Positions 33,418 through 42,223 of a stretch of DNA of 64,000 bases are shown here, piece after piece. The notes beneath the pieces were generated by a model. That model ran no database searches and was not told where the DNA came from. It worked only from the letters and a program-made list of their open reading frames with translations. Both the position numbers and the translations under genes were made by a program. How positions within the stretch are numbered: position 1 is the stretch's first letter; each line of letters starts with the position of its first letter. The DNA comes from Microbacterium sp. (GTDB lineage: Bacteria; Actinomycetota; Actinomycetes; Actinomycetales; Microbacteriaceae): assembly GCA_017744855.1 (NCBI GenBank), contig JAGIAK010000003.1, positions 1 to 64,000 on the forward strand. Reading direction: 5' to 3'.

Positions 33418-34907
33418 GCCGGCACCTCCTTCGACTCGATGACGGTTCGTGAGTAGAGCTTGAGCAGTGCCGTGTTCAGCATCAGCGAACGGTAGTCCGC
33501 ACTCGCGCGGTGGTCGGACATCGGGGTGCCCTCCCCGCCGAGGACCTCGGATGCTGCGCGCACGGTCGCGATGTCCCAGGGGCGCCCGATCAGTGCCTCC
33601 TCTGTGGCGCGGGCGCGCAGCGGGGTGGCGGCGACGCCGCCGAGGCCGATCCGCGCCGACGTCACCACGCCGCCGTCGATGTCGAGCGCGAAGGCGACGG
33701 CGACGCTGGAGATGTCGTCGAAGCGGCGCTTGGCGATCTTGTGGAAGGCGGTGACCGCGGCCAGCGGGCGCGGGATGCGCACGGCCTTGATGAGCTCGCC
33801 GGGCCGGCGCACGGTCTGCCGGTAGCCGGTGAAGTAGTCGGACAGCTCGACTTCGCGTTCGCCGTCGGCGCTCGCCAGCACCAGCCGCGCGCCGAGGGCG
33901 AGCAGGGCGGGCGGAGTGTCGCCGATGGGGGAGCCGGTGCCGAGGTTGCCGCCGAAGGTGCCGCGGTTGCGGATCAGGCGGGACGCGAACTGCGGGAACA
34001 GCTCGGCGAGCAGCGGCACGGCGCCGTCGAGGCCGCGCTCGGCCTCGGACAGCGACAGGGCAGCGCCGATCTCGATCACGTCGTCGGCGACGGAGAGCCC
34101 GCGCAGCTCGTCGAGCTGTTCGATGGCGACGACGAGCGGGGCCCGTCGGCCGCGGATGTTCACCTCGACGCCCCAGTCGGTGGAGCCGGCCACGAGCAGC
34201 GCATCGGGCTCGTCACGCAGCAGGCGCAAGGCCTCGTCGAGGGTTGCCGGGCGCACGAACCGCGACCCGCCGACCTCGACGTCGGTGGCGACGGCATCCG
34301 GAGCCGGCCGCGCGAGGCGCTGCTGCAGCGGGTCGGCGTCGTCGGGGGAGCCCAGAGAGTATGCCGCGTCGCGGATGGGGCGGTAGCCGGTGCAGCGGCA
34401 GAGGTTGCCGCTGAGCGCGTGCAGGTCGAAGCCGTTCGGGCCGTGCTCCGGGCACTCCGTGGTCGTTGAGCGAGCGGAGCGAGACGAAACGTCGCTCGAT
34501 TCCGCCGGAACGGCTCGCGGCGTGCGGTCGGCGCGGTAGAACTCGCCGGCCATGCTGCACGCGAAGCCGGGGGTGCAGTAGCCGCACTGCGAACCGCCGG
34601 CCTCGGCGAGCTTCTCCTGCACGGGATGCAGGTGCTCGGGGTCGCCGAGCCCCTCGGCGGTGACGACCTCCTGGCCATCGAGAGCGTAGACCGGCACGAG
34701 GCAGGCGTTCACCGGCGTCCACGCCGTGCCGCCGTCGGCGGTCGGGGTCGCCAGCAGCATCGCGCAGGCGCCGCACTCGCCCTCGGCGCAGCCCTCCTTG
34801 CTGCCGGACAGACCGCTGCCGCGCAGCCAGTCCAGTGCGGTGGTGTGGGTCGCGGTCTCTGCCAGGGAGCGTCGCTCCCCGTTCACGGTGACGGCGGAAT
34901 CGCTCAT
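33414..34907 (-). CDS. xdhA: Xanthine dehydrogenase, Fe-S and FAD subunit XdhA, with repeat insertion
   Basis: A 497-residue protein with two 2Fe-2S clusters followed by an FAD domain, the usual XdhA layout. Clusters: CAEGECGAC with a later Cys, CGYC and CRC (GNLCRCTGYRPI). FAD contacts: LLVAGSTDWGVEV and NRGTFGGNLGTGSPIGD. Between the second-cluster Cys pairs, about 25 extra residues (around SSDVSSRSARSTT) are encoded by the palindromic element at 34461-34491 and flanks. ATG 34907 has GAGGAGA upstream. First gene of the xdhA-xdhB-xdhC operon. Confidence 0.92.
34461..34491. repeat. Palindromic element copy inside xdhA
   Basis: A 31-bp copy running GGTCGTTGAGCGAG, CGGAGCGAG, ACGAAACG in plus orientation. 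It matches the 31-bp copies in the amidohydrolase gene at all but one position. It lies in the Fe-S part of the xdhA gene and is read in frame (DVSSRSARSTT on the coding strand). Confidence 0.85.
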
Positions 34908-34994
34908 GGGCGTCTCCTCTTCATCGAGGTGGTCTAATTCCGAGATCCGAGAATCGACTTCTGAATTCTGAAAGTCTTTGTCGGATGCTGTGAA

Positions 34995-35023
34995 AGCCTA
35001 TGACCGTTGCCAGGGGTGGTCAA
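34995..35023 (-). promoter_or_regulatory. Promoter of the xdhABC operon
   Basis: TTGACC (35023-35018), 17-bp spacer and TAGGCT (35000-34995) on the minus strand, with a leader of about 80 nt before the xdhA ATG. The leader contains the exact heptamer repeat TTCTGAATTCTGAA (34961-34974) and a repeated TCCGAGA (around 34940-34952). Either may be a regulator site. Confidence 0.6.
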
Positions 35024-35061
35024 GCCGCCTCGCCCGCCGGTGAACAGCGCCTCGCGCGGGG

Positions 35062-35679
35062 TCAGCCGCCTGGACACTCGCACGGGCTGCCGCTGTAGCA
35101 CTGGCACGGGTGGTCGAGGGCGTCGACGTGCGAGTGGTAAGCGATCTCATCGAGGCTCATGAACCCGTCTTCCGCGGCGACGGACAGCAGGCGAGCGGCC
35201 TTTTCCCTGGCGTCGCCGCAGTCGGACGGGGATGTCTCCAGGGAGGTCAGCGTGACCGTCACGGTGAAACAGGTGTACGCGTCCGTCCAGTCCGACCCGC
35301 TGCTCCACCAGCCGCTCGAGGTCGGCGTGCTCGTCGCGGTGGCGAGGGTGAGCTGCATGCCCTCGTCGACCTCGACGGCGTCCAGCATCAACCACTGGCC
35401 GCTCCCGATGTCGACGGACGCGTCGTCGGGGAGTGCGCGGGCGTCGACCGTCGTCGAGGAGAGCGTGGCGAGGGGGACTGCCAGGGCGGCATCGAGATCC
35501 ATCACGACGTCCTGGCGCGTCTCCCACAACGCGTCTTGGGCCGCGCCGACTTTGTCGGAGAGACCGGAGCGCAGAGCGGCTTCGGTGCTGTTCGTGGACA
35601 GGCAGCCGCACAGGCTGAGCGTCAGGATGGCGCTCGCGGTGGCTGCGGCGGAGACGAGGACCCCCCGGTTCGTTCCCAT
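35062..35679 (-). CDS. Putative secreted lipoprotein with Cys-rich tail
   Basis: A 205-residue protein with an N-terminal hydrophobic signal ending at a lipobox-like SLCGC, so it is probably lipidated and exported. The body is Thr/Ser/Asp-rich with a low-complexity TSTPTSSGWWSSGS segment. The last 20 residues hold four Cys (HPCQCYSGSPCECPGG), which could bind metal or form disulfides. ATG 35679 is preferred over the frame start at 35712. Family not recognised. Divergent from the acetyltransferase gene, 102 bp away. Confidence 0.65.
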   Translation of the reverse strand: MGTNRGVLVSAAATASAILTLSLCGCLSTNSTEAALRSGLSDKVGAAQDALWETRQDVVMDLDAALAVPLATLSSTTVDARALPDDASVDIGSGQWLMLDAVEVDEGMQLTLATATSTPTSSGWWSSGSDWTDAYTCFTVTVTLTSLETSPSDCGDAREKAARLLSVAAEDGFMSLDEIAYHSHVDALDHPCQCYSGSPCECPGG

Positions 35680-35781
35680 CGGCCCAGGATCGCAGAGGGG
35701 TGCGACATCCACCGCGGATGCTGTGCCTTTCTACAAAAGCGCGTCCCCGCCGATGTCCGTGGCCCGTGGCAGGCTCAGCGC

Positions 35782-36294
35782 ATGGACACGGTGACGCTGC
35801 GCCCCTGGTCGGAGGGCGACTTCCCCCTGCTGCAGCGGGCGAACACGCCGGCGATGACCGCGCACCTCAACGGCCCCGAGAGCGACGAGCTGGTCGCCGA
35901 CCGGCACGAGCGCTACCTCAGGCTCGGTGCAGAAGGGGTGGCGCACACCTTCGTGATCCTCGAGGGCGGGCAGCCGGTCGGCTCGATCGCCTACTGGGAT
36001 GTCGAGTGGCGCGACCGGCCGGCGTATGAGACCGGGTGGTTCGTGCTGCCGGAGGCTCAGGGGCGCGGCCTCGCCTCCGTCGCCCTGGGGCTCGTCATCG
36101 CCGACGCGCGGGCGCGCGGGGGAGAGCGGCGGCTGCTCACCGCCTGCCCCGGCGCCGACAACGCGGCATCCAACGGTGTTTGCCGCCGCAACGGGTTCAC
36201 GCTCGTGGGAGAGACTTCGGGCGAGTTCCGCGACGCCCCGTTCACGATGAACGAGTGGGTGCTCGACCTCGACGCCGAGACGCCCGACGCGTAG
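35782..36294 (+). CDS. GNAT-family N-acetyltransferase
   Basis: A 170-residue GNAT protein. The acetyl-CoA-binding motif A is seen as VLPEAQGRGLASVALGLV (about residues 88-105, Q-x-x-G-x-G/A pattern), followed by NAASNGVCRRNGFTLVGE. It resembles the RimJ/RimL type that acetylates small molecules or protein N-termini; the substrate is unknown. ATG 35782 starts a family-typical MDTVTLRPWSEGD. The open frame upstream is non-coding. Confidence 0.85.
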   Translation: MDTVTLRPWSEGDFPLLQRANTPAMTAHLNGPESDELVADRHERYLRLGAEGVAHTFVILEGGQPVGSIAYWDVEWRDRPAYETGWFVLPEAQGRGLASVALGLVIADARARGGERRLLTACPGADNAASNGVCRRNGFTLVGETSGEFRDAPFTMNEWVLDLDAETPDA

Positions 36295-36763
36295 GCCTCG
36301 CGCCGCGTGATGAAGCCGGAACGGAGGCCATTACGAGATTCGAAGGTGCAGCAAGCGCTTTCTGCCGAAAATCGAATCGATTCACAGTCAGATCGACGAA
36401 ATTCGAGCCACAAACCTCTGTCCGCAACGGCCTTCGAAGTGCTAATGTCGCGCTGACCCGCTCCGCTCCGTCGGCAGGTCGGACACCCCGGCGGAGCGGC
36501 AGGGAACTCGGCGTGGGGACGCCCGAGTGGTGGGGGAAGGGCGTAGGGGCGCCCGGGGAACGAAAGACGGGGCGGCGGGAGAGCTGGGGACGAGCCGCCA
36601 CCCCGTCCCCTGCCTTCGCTTGCGATGCGACCGTCCCCGGGTTACAGTTCCGGTGTGTCCCTGACGTGTCGTTGTTGTCGCTGAGCGTTCCCGCTCGCCC
36701 TCGACCGACCCCACACATCGGCGCGCCGTCGTCGCGCGCCCCTGAAGATCAGGAACCACTCCC
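36295..36763. other. Intergenic stretch, 469 bp
   Basis: No convincing gene. The first 150 bp are clearly lower in GC than the rest of the window and contain GCAAGCGCTTTC (36351-36362), whose AAGCGCTT core resembles a LacI-family operator. The remainder is GC-rich without long repeats. AGGA before GTG 36764 is the ribosome-binding site of the next gene. A promoter for that gene should lie here, but I cannot place it with confidence. Confidence 0.5.
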
Positions 36764-37777
36764 GTGCGCTACGCCCAGCACATCGCCGACCTCGTCGGCC
36801 ACACGCCCCTCGTCCGCCTGCACGCCGTCACCGCCGGCATCCGCCCGACCGTCCTCGCCAAGGTCGAGTACTTCAACCCCGGCAGCTCCGCCAAGGACCG
36901 TATCGCCGGAGCCATCATCGACGCGGCCGAGCGCGAGGGGCGGCTGCAGCCGGGCGGCACCATCGTGGAGGCGACCAGCGGCAACACCGGCGTCGGCCTC
37001 GCGCTCGTCGCCCTGCAGCGCGGGTACCGGATGGTGTTCGTCGTGCCGGACAAGTTCGCCGGCGCCAAGGTGGCCACCCTGCGCGGCTACGGCGCCGAGG
37101 TCGTCGTCACCCCGACCAGCGTCGAGCCGTCCGACCCGCGGTCGTACTACAGCGTCGCCGCACGACTCGCCGCCGAGATTCCCGGGGCGTTCAACCCCAA
37201 CCAGTTCGCCAACCAGAACGGGCCCCGCGGTCACTTCGAGACCACGGGGCCGGAGATCTGGGCGGACACCGACGGCCGCGTCACGCACTTCGTCGCCGGC
37301 ATCGGCACCGGAGGGACGATCAGCGGCACCGGGCGGTACCTCAAGCAGGCGAGCGCCGGTGCGGTGCGCGTGATCGGCGCCGACCCCGAGGGCTCCATCT
37401 ACTCCGGTGGACCGATCCACGGCTACGACGTCGAGGGCGTCGGCGAGGACTTCCTGCCCGCCACGTTCGACGCGAGCGTGGTCGACGGCTACGAGCGGGT
37501 GTCGGATGCCGAGTCCTTCGCGATGACGCGCCGGCTCGCCGCCGAGGAGGGCCTGCTGGTCGGCGGATCCAGCGGCATGGCCGTGGTCGCCGCGCTCCGC
37601 ACCGCAGCGACGCTCGGCGAGGACGACGTCGTGGTCGTGCTGCTCCCCGATCACGGTCGCGGGTACCTCGACAAGCTCTACGACGACGCGTGGCTCGCCT
37701 CGCGCGGCTATGCGGTTCCGGAGACGACGGTCGACCCCGTCGTGGCCGAGGTGCGCGCGTTCCTCGCGCGGTCCTGA
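36764..37777 (+). CDS. Cystathionine beta-synthase/cysteine synthase lacking the regulatory domain
   Basis: A 337-residue PLP enzyme of the fold-type II cysteine synthase family. The PLP Lys lies in NPGSSAKDRIAG (about residue 44), the phosphate loop is GIGTGGTISGTGR, and SGNTGVG holds the substrate. Overall it closely resembles the catalytic part of actinobacterial cystathionine beta-synthase (about 460 residues in Mycobacterium), including the VEGVGEDFLPATFD and LVGGSSGMAVVAAL segments. It stops where the CBS-domain (Bateman) module would begin. It makes cystathionine or cysteine from serine or acetylserine. GTG 36764 follows AGGA. No cystathionine gamma-lyase is adjacent. Confidence 0.88.
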   Translation: MRYAQHIADLVGHTPLVRLHAVTAGIRPTVLAKVEYFNPGSSAKDRIAGAIIDAAEREGRLQPGGTIVEATSGNTGVGLALVALQRGYRMVFVVPDKFAGAKVATLRGYGAEVVVTPTSVEPSDPRSYYSVAARLAAEIPGAFNPNQFANQNGPRGHFETTGPEIWADTDGRVTHFVAGIGTGGTISGTGRYLKQASAGAVRVIGADPEGSIYSGGPIHGYDVEGVGEDFLPATFDASVVDGYERVSDAESFAMTRRLAAEEGLLVGGSSGMAVVAALRTAATLGEDDVVVVLLPDHGRGYLDKLYDDAWLASRGYAVPETTVDPVVAEVRAFLARS

Positions 37778-37811
37778 TCCGGCAGCCGGCGACGCCGGAG
37801 GGCGAGAGCGG

Positions 37812-37835
37812 TTTCACATCATCAGAGTGATGACC
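37812..37835 (+). promoter_or_regulatory. First copy of the TTTCACA-type motif
   Basis: TTTCACATCATCAGAGTGATGACC in plus orientation, partly palindromic (ATCA/TGAT). The near-copy at 38079 differs at three to four positions. It lies just after the synthase stop, so it may act on transcription from the left or be a remnant of duplication. Confidence 0.4.
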
Positions 37836-37968
37836 GGCCTTCGCGGTCGGCGATAACGTCGACATCGACAGCGCGGCGGTCCCCGGGAATCACCTCGGGT
37901 TGGGGCCGCGGGACTCAGGTTCCGCGTACCGCCTCGCTCGTCCCTCCGGCTCCCCAGGCCGGATCGAT

Positions 37969-38017
37969 CCGCACTGCGCCCGGTCACTTTTCTCCCAGAT
38001 CGACGGGCGCAGTGCGG
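37969..38017. terminator. Inverted repeat after the cystathionine synthase gene
   Basis: CCGCACTGCGCCCG (37969-37982) pairs perfectly with 38004-38017 around a 21-nt AT-richer loop that includes CACTTTTCTCCC. Probably a terminator, though a REP-like repeat is possible. Confidence 0.5.
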
Positions 38018-38078
38018 TCCTCCTCGGCACGGCTGGGAGCGCTCCCCGCGTCGCGCGGCCGAACGACGGCCGCGTCGT

Positions 38079-38102
38079 TTTCACATCATCCGTGTGATGA
38101 CC
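38079..38102 (+). promoter_or_regulatory. Candidate operator upstream of the wall-anchored repeat protein
   Basis: TTTCACATCATCCGTGTGATGACC contains TCACA...TGTGA and ATCA...TGAT symmetry. The related site TCACACGATGTGTGTGA precedes the next secreted protein (42110-42126). Confidence 0.5.
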
Positions 38103-38410
38103 TTCGACCAGCGTAGAAAGTACCGTCGGAGTGCGTGATCGCTGGGATCACGCTGTCCTGCGACTTCCCGTAACGCAGGGCGATGACGGGTGTGCAGCGC
38201 GGCCCCGCGGACCGACCCCTCTGTCCGTGCCGGAAGCGTCGGCGCACCCGTCATGCATGTCGTCGGCGGGGAGGGCGCGCGCGAGCGCGTGAGCCGACAG
38301 GGGAATCCAGGGGGAGAGGGCATCGCCGGGTCGACCGACTCGGTGGCCTGATCGTGCAACCCGCAGACATCGTCGGCCACGAACCGGCGTCGAATCAGAT
38401 TAGGAAGCAC

Positions 38411-41400
38411 ATGCGCAAGCGAAAGCAGCTGGCAGCGCTGGGGAGCGTGATGGCCGTGATCGGCGGCCTCCTCCTCGCCGCGGCGCCGGCGACCGCCGCC
38501 TCGACCGAGGTGGCGCCCATGACACTCAAGGCGTGCACGCCGACCGCAGGCGTCGGTTCCGTGCACCACCTCAACCCGTCCAAGCCGCAGCCGGTCGACG
38601 AGAACGTCAACGTGTACGTCGGCGGCGATTTCACCCGCGCGGTCGGCGCCGAGCTCGAAGGGAAGCTCGTCGTCAACGGCAATGCGGTGCTCGCGGGCAA
38701 CGCCCGTTACGACATGGGCTACGTCGGCGGCGGATCAGGCATCATCCCCGTCGAAGGCGCCGACATGGTCGCCGTCGGCGGCTCGATCACGATCAACGGC
38801 ACCTCCGTGATGTCGGTCGGCTCGCGCACGGCGGCCGATACCTTGCCGCTCGCCGGAAACGTCAAGGCCGGCGGAGCGATCACCCCGCTCAACCGCGTCG
38901 AGGTGCTGCCAGGCGGCACCGTCACCGCGAACCTCGGCCGCAACACCGCGCTCGGCTCGCCGCTGGACGCCTGGCCCGACGACAACTTCTCGGTGCTCCG
39001 TGACTTCGCCACGCGCAACGCGACCGGCACCGCAGGTACCGCGGCCGTGGTCGGCGGCGAGCTCGTGCTCACGGGCGACCCGTCGGCCACGCGTCATCTC
39101 ATCGAGATCCCCGGCTCGCTGCTCACCGGTCAGTCGCTCGCGCTCCGTCTGGTGAACATCGATCCGACCGACATCGTGGTGGTCAAGGTCACCGGCCCCG
39201 CGGCTGACCTGCGCATCAGCGACCTCTTCACCGGTGTGAGCGTCACCCCCGTCCTGATGGGCGCGGCCGAGTTCGGCCAGCGCGCGTCGCGGATGCTGTG
39301 GGAGTTCCCCGACGCGACCGCGGTGACCTTCGGCGGAGCGCAGCCCCCCGGCTCCGTGCTCGTGCCGACCGCCGGCTCGACGACCACCGTCGTCGGCGCG
39401 GGGACCAACGGCCGTGTGTGGGTGGCGGGCGACCTCACCCAGAACGCCGCCGGCGGCGAGTTCCACGCGTTCCCGTTCCTCGGCGACGACGACTCCACCT
39501 GCGGCCAGCCGCCGGCGCCCCGTGCGGTCTCGCTCGTCTCCATCGGCGACTACGTGTGGATCGACGCCGATGGCGACGGCATCCAGGACGCGGGGGAGGC
39601 GCCGGTCTCCGGTGCCACCGTGCGCCTGCTCGACGCCGGCGGCACGCAGATCGCGACCGACGTCACCGACGCCAACGGCTACTACTCCTTCACGGATCTG
39701 ACCACGTCGACCGGCTACACCGTCGTCTTCCCGACCACGGTGACCGTCGCGGGCAAGAGCTACACGCTCACGTCGCGTGAGGCCTCCAGCATCCCGAACG
39801 GCTCGAATGCGGATCCCGCTACCGGGCGCGCCCCGGTGACGACCCCGGCGTCCGGTGCCAACCTCGGCACGCCGAACGACGCGGACGACCCGACGATCGA
39901 TGCGGGATACCGTCCGATCGTCTCGATCGGCGACTACCTCTGGATCGATGCGGACAAGGACGGCGTGCAGGATGCCGCAGAATCGCCGGTGCCCGCGGGG
40001 ACCCGGGTGCGCCTGCTCGCCGCCGACGGCACCACGGTGATCGCCACCGCGGCCACCGACGCGAACGGCTACTACGTCTTCACCGACCTGCCAGGAGACG
40101 CCGACGTCATCGTCGAGTTCCCGACCTCGGTCACCGTCGGCGGTCTCGTGTACCCGCTGACGTCTGCGAACGCCGGCGGCGACGACACGAAGGACTCCGA
40201 CGCCAACCCGTCGAACGGCCGGGTCGCCGTCACCACCCCTGCCTCGGGTCGTAACCTGGCCACGCCGGGCGACGCGGACGACCCGACGATCGACGCGGGC
40301 TACACGCCGAACGTCGTCTCGATCGGAGACTACGTGTGGATCGACTCCGACCGTGACGGCGTGCAGGATGCCGGCGAGGCTCCGGTCGCCGGCGCCACGG
40401 TGAAGCTGCTGAGCGCAGACGGTCTGACGATCGTGAAGACCACGACGACCGACGCCTCCGGCTTCTACGTGTTCTCCGACCTGCCCAAGTCGACCGCGTT
40501 CATCGTGGAGTTCCCGACCACCGTCACCAGGGGCGGAGTGACGCACGTGCTCACGCAGCCGGTGCAGGGCGCCGACCGCGCCGTCGACTCGAACCCGGCG
40601 AGGGCCACGGGCCGCGCGCCGGTGACCACCCCGGCCGACGGCGACAACCGCACCGGCCACGGCCAGACCGACGACCCGACGATCGATGCGGGCTTCGTGG
40701 CGCCGCTGGTGTCGATCGGCGACTTCGTGTGGATCGACACCGACCGTGACGGCCAGCAGGATGCCGGCGAGCCCGCCGTCTCCGGTGTGCGCGTCGAGCT
40801 GCGTGCAGCGGACGGTGTCACGGTCATCGACACCGACACGACCGACGCCGACGGCTACTACTCGTTCACGAACCTCGAGCCCGGTACGGCGTACGTCGTG
40901 AAGTTCCCGACCTCGGTCACCTGGAACGGCGTGGTGCACACGCTCACCGTGCCTGCACAGGGCGCGACGGCATCCGACTCCAACCCGGCGGTCGCCACCG
41001 GCCTCGCTCCGGTGACCACACCGCTCGCTGGGGCGAACTCGGGCGCTCCGCGCCAGGCCGACGACCCGACCATCGATGCGGGCTTCGTGCCCACGCTGGT
41101 GTCGGTGGGCGACTACGTGTGGCTCGACGCCGATCGTGACGGCATCCAGGATGCCGGAGAGAAGCCGGTCGCCGGCGTCGTCGTGCGCCTGCTGCTGCCG
41201 AACGGCGATGAGTACGCGCGCACCACGACCGACGAGAACGGCTACTACGTCTTCGCCGACCTGCCGAACTCGACGGACTTCATCGTGGAGTTCCCGACGT
41301 CGGTGACGGTCGATGGCATCGTGCGCTCGCTCACGACCCCCGGGGTCGGCGACGACCGCGGCGTGGACTCCAACCCCGCCGTCACGACCGGGCGCGCGTC

Positions 41401-42001
41401 CGTGACCACTCCGGTCGGCGGCGGCAACTCCCGTGAGCCCGGAGCGGCCGATGTGCCGACGATCGACGCTGGCTACGTGACTCCGCTGGTCTCGGTCGGC
41501 GACTTCGTGTGGCTCGACGGAAACCGCAACGGCGTGCAGGACGCGGGGGAGAAGCCCCTCTCCGGCATCACGGTGAAGCTCCTCGACAAGGACGGGGCGC
41601 TCGTGCGCACGACGATGACGGACAAGGACGGCTACTACGTCTTCACCGACCTGCCGACCGAGACGGTGTTCACCATCGAGTTCCCCACGTCGGTGCGGGT
41701 GGGCGGGGTCGATCACGCCCTGACGCCGGCCGGCCGCGGCGGAGACGCCGCGCGCGACTCCAACGCCGCGCCGGGGACCGGACGAGTGACGTTCACCACC
41801 CCGGCGTCGGGGTCGAACTCTGCGGAGCACGGCAAGGCCGACGACCCGACGCTCGACGCCGGGTACGCGGCGCCGGCGACGGCAGCGACCGGGGGGCTCG
41901 CGGTCACCGGTGGCGCCGTGCCGTGGCTGATCATCGGTCTCTCGCTGCTGCTCCTGACGGGCGGCGGGCTGCTGGTGATCCGGAGGCGTCGCCGCGCCTG
42001 A
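38411..42001 (+). CDS. Sortase-anchored surface protein with choice-of-anchor A and six SdrD-B-type repeats
   Basis: A 1196-residue exported protein. A signal peptide (about 1-30, ending APATAAS) leads into a choice-of-anchor A domain (about 35-360), with NVYVGGDFTRAV and VGGSITINGTSV. Then come six SdrD B-like repeats of about 130 residues (from residue 375 to about 1153), each opening with a variant of VSIGDYVWIDADGDGIQDAGE, a calcium-binding-type loop, and closing with DDPTIDAGY. The C-terminus has the sorting motif LAVTGG, a hydrophobic helix and RRRRR, typical of class E sortase substrates in high-GC Gram-positives. Start ATG 38411 with AGGA upstream. Likely an adhesin or wall-surface spacer. 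No sortase gene is nearby. Confidence 0.92.
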   Translation: MRKRKQLAALGSVMAVIGGLLLAAAPATAASTEVAPMTLKACTPTAGVGSVHHLNPSKPQPVDENVNVYVGGDFTRAVGAELEGKLVVNGNAVLAGNARYDMGYVGGGSGIIPVEGADMVAVGGSITINGTSVMSVGSRTAADTLPLAGNVKAGGAITPLNRVEVLPGGTVTANLGRNTALGSPLDAWPDDNFSVLRDFATRNATGTAGTAAVVGGELVLTGDPSATRHLIEIPGSLLTGQSLALRLVNIDPTDIVVVKVTGPAADLRISDLFTGVSVTPVLMGAAEFGQRASRMLWEFPDATAVTFGGAQPPGSVLVPTAGSTTTVVGAGTNGRVWVAGDLTQNAAGGEFHAFPFLGDDDSTCGQPPAPRAVSLVSIGDYVWIDADGDGIQDAGEAPVSGATVRLLDAGGTQIATDVTDANGYYSFTDLTTSTGYTVVFPTTVTVAGKSYTLTSREASSIPNGSNADPATGRAPVTTPASGANLGTPNDADDPTIDAGYRPIVSIGDYLWIDADKDGVQDAAESPVPAGTRVRLLAADGTTVIATAATDANGYYVFTDLPGDADVIVEFPTSVTVGGLVYPLTSANAGGDDTKDSDANPSNGRVAVTTPASGRNLATPGDADDPTIDAGYTPNVVSIGDYVWIDSDRDGVQDAGEAPVAGATVKLLSADGLTIVKTTTTDASGFYVFSDLPKSTAFIVEFPTTVTRGGVTHVLTQPVQGADRAVDSNPARATGRAPVTTPADGDNRTGHGQTDDPTIDAGFVAPLVSIGDFVWIDTDRDGQQDAGEPAVSGVRVELRAADGVTVIDTDTTDADGYYSFTNLEPGTAYVVKFPTSVTWNGVVHTLTVPAQGATASDSNPAVATGLAPVTTPLAGANSGAPRQADDPTIDAGFVPTLVSVGDYVWLDADRDGIQDAGEKPVAGVVVRLLLPNGDEYARTTTDENGYYVFADLPNSTDFIVEFPTSVTVDGIVRSLTTPGVGDDRGVDSNPAVTTGRASVTTPVGGGNSREPGAADVPTIDAGYVTPLVSVGDFVWLDGNRNGVQDAGEKPLSGITVKLLDKDGALVRTTMTDKDGYYVFTDLPTETVFTIEFPTSVRVGGVDHALTPAGRGGDAARDSNAAPGTGRVTFTTPASGSNSAEHGKADDPTLDAGYAAPATAATGGLAVTGGAVPWLIIGLSLLLLTGGGLLVIRRRRRA
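39533..41869 (+). repeat. Six tandem SdrD-B-type coding repeats
   Basis: Six units of about 384-396 bp encode the B repeats of the surface protein. Repeats 3-5 are most alike. The high nucleotide similarity makes copy-number change by recombination likely. Confidence 0.85.
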
Positions 42002-42020
42002 TCGGACGTGACGCCTTCCC

Positions 42021-42052
42021 AGGGGTGCGCGGGCTGGGGCCCGCGCACCCCT
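42021..42052 (+). terminator. Intrinsic terminator of the surface-protein gene
   Basis: AGGGGTGCGCGGG pairs perfectly with CCCGCGCACCCCT (13 bp) around a 6-nt loop, 20 bp after the stop. Confidence 0.85.
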
Positions 42053-42109
42053 TCGGGTGCGCCGTCATGAACGTTGTGCGAAGACCCTTTCCGCAATCGT
42101 CCGGACCCG

Positions 42110-42128
42110 TCACACGATGTGTGTGAAA
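42110..42128 (+). promoter_or_regulatory. Palindromic operator candidate before the metalloprotease gene
   Basis: TCACAC-GATGT-GTGTGA followed by AA. Read on the other strand (TTTCACACACATCGTGTGA) it lines up with the sites at 37812 and 38079. It lies about 100 bp upstream of ATG 42224. Confidence 0.5.
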
Positions 42129-42223
42129 TTCGCCGCTCGGCCCTCCTCGGCCTCTGAACCTCTGTCAGCATCATCCGTGGACACTGTCGTGTCCGACCCA
42201 TCGACCCCGTGAAAGCAGAACAC

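Larger units (their letters stand above)
37778..38410. other. Intergenic region, 633 bp, with repeats and a hairpin
   Basis: No gene seen. It holds two 24-bp near-copies of TTTCACATCATC... (37812-37835 and 38079-38102), a 14-bp inverted repeat (37969-37982 and 38004-38017, loop 21 nt) that could terminate the synthase gene, and an untranslated leader of roughly 300 nt before ATG 38411. TAGAAA at 38115 may be a -10 box. The leader is GC-rich and structured; no known riboswitch was identified. Confidence 0.55.

Noticed and set aside
38102-38410. Possible cyclic-di-AMP (ydaO) riboswitch before the surface protein
   Set aside because: GGGGAATCC-like stretches are present, but the conserved core and pairing could not be traced by eye.
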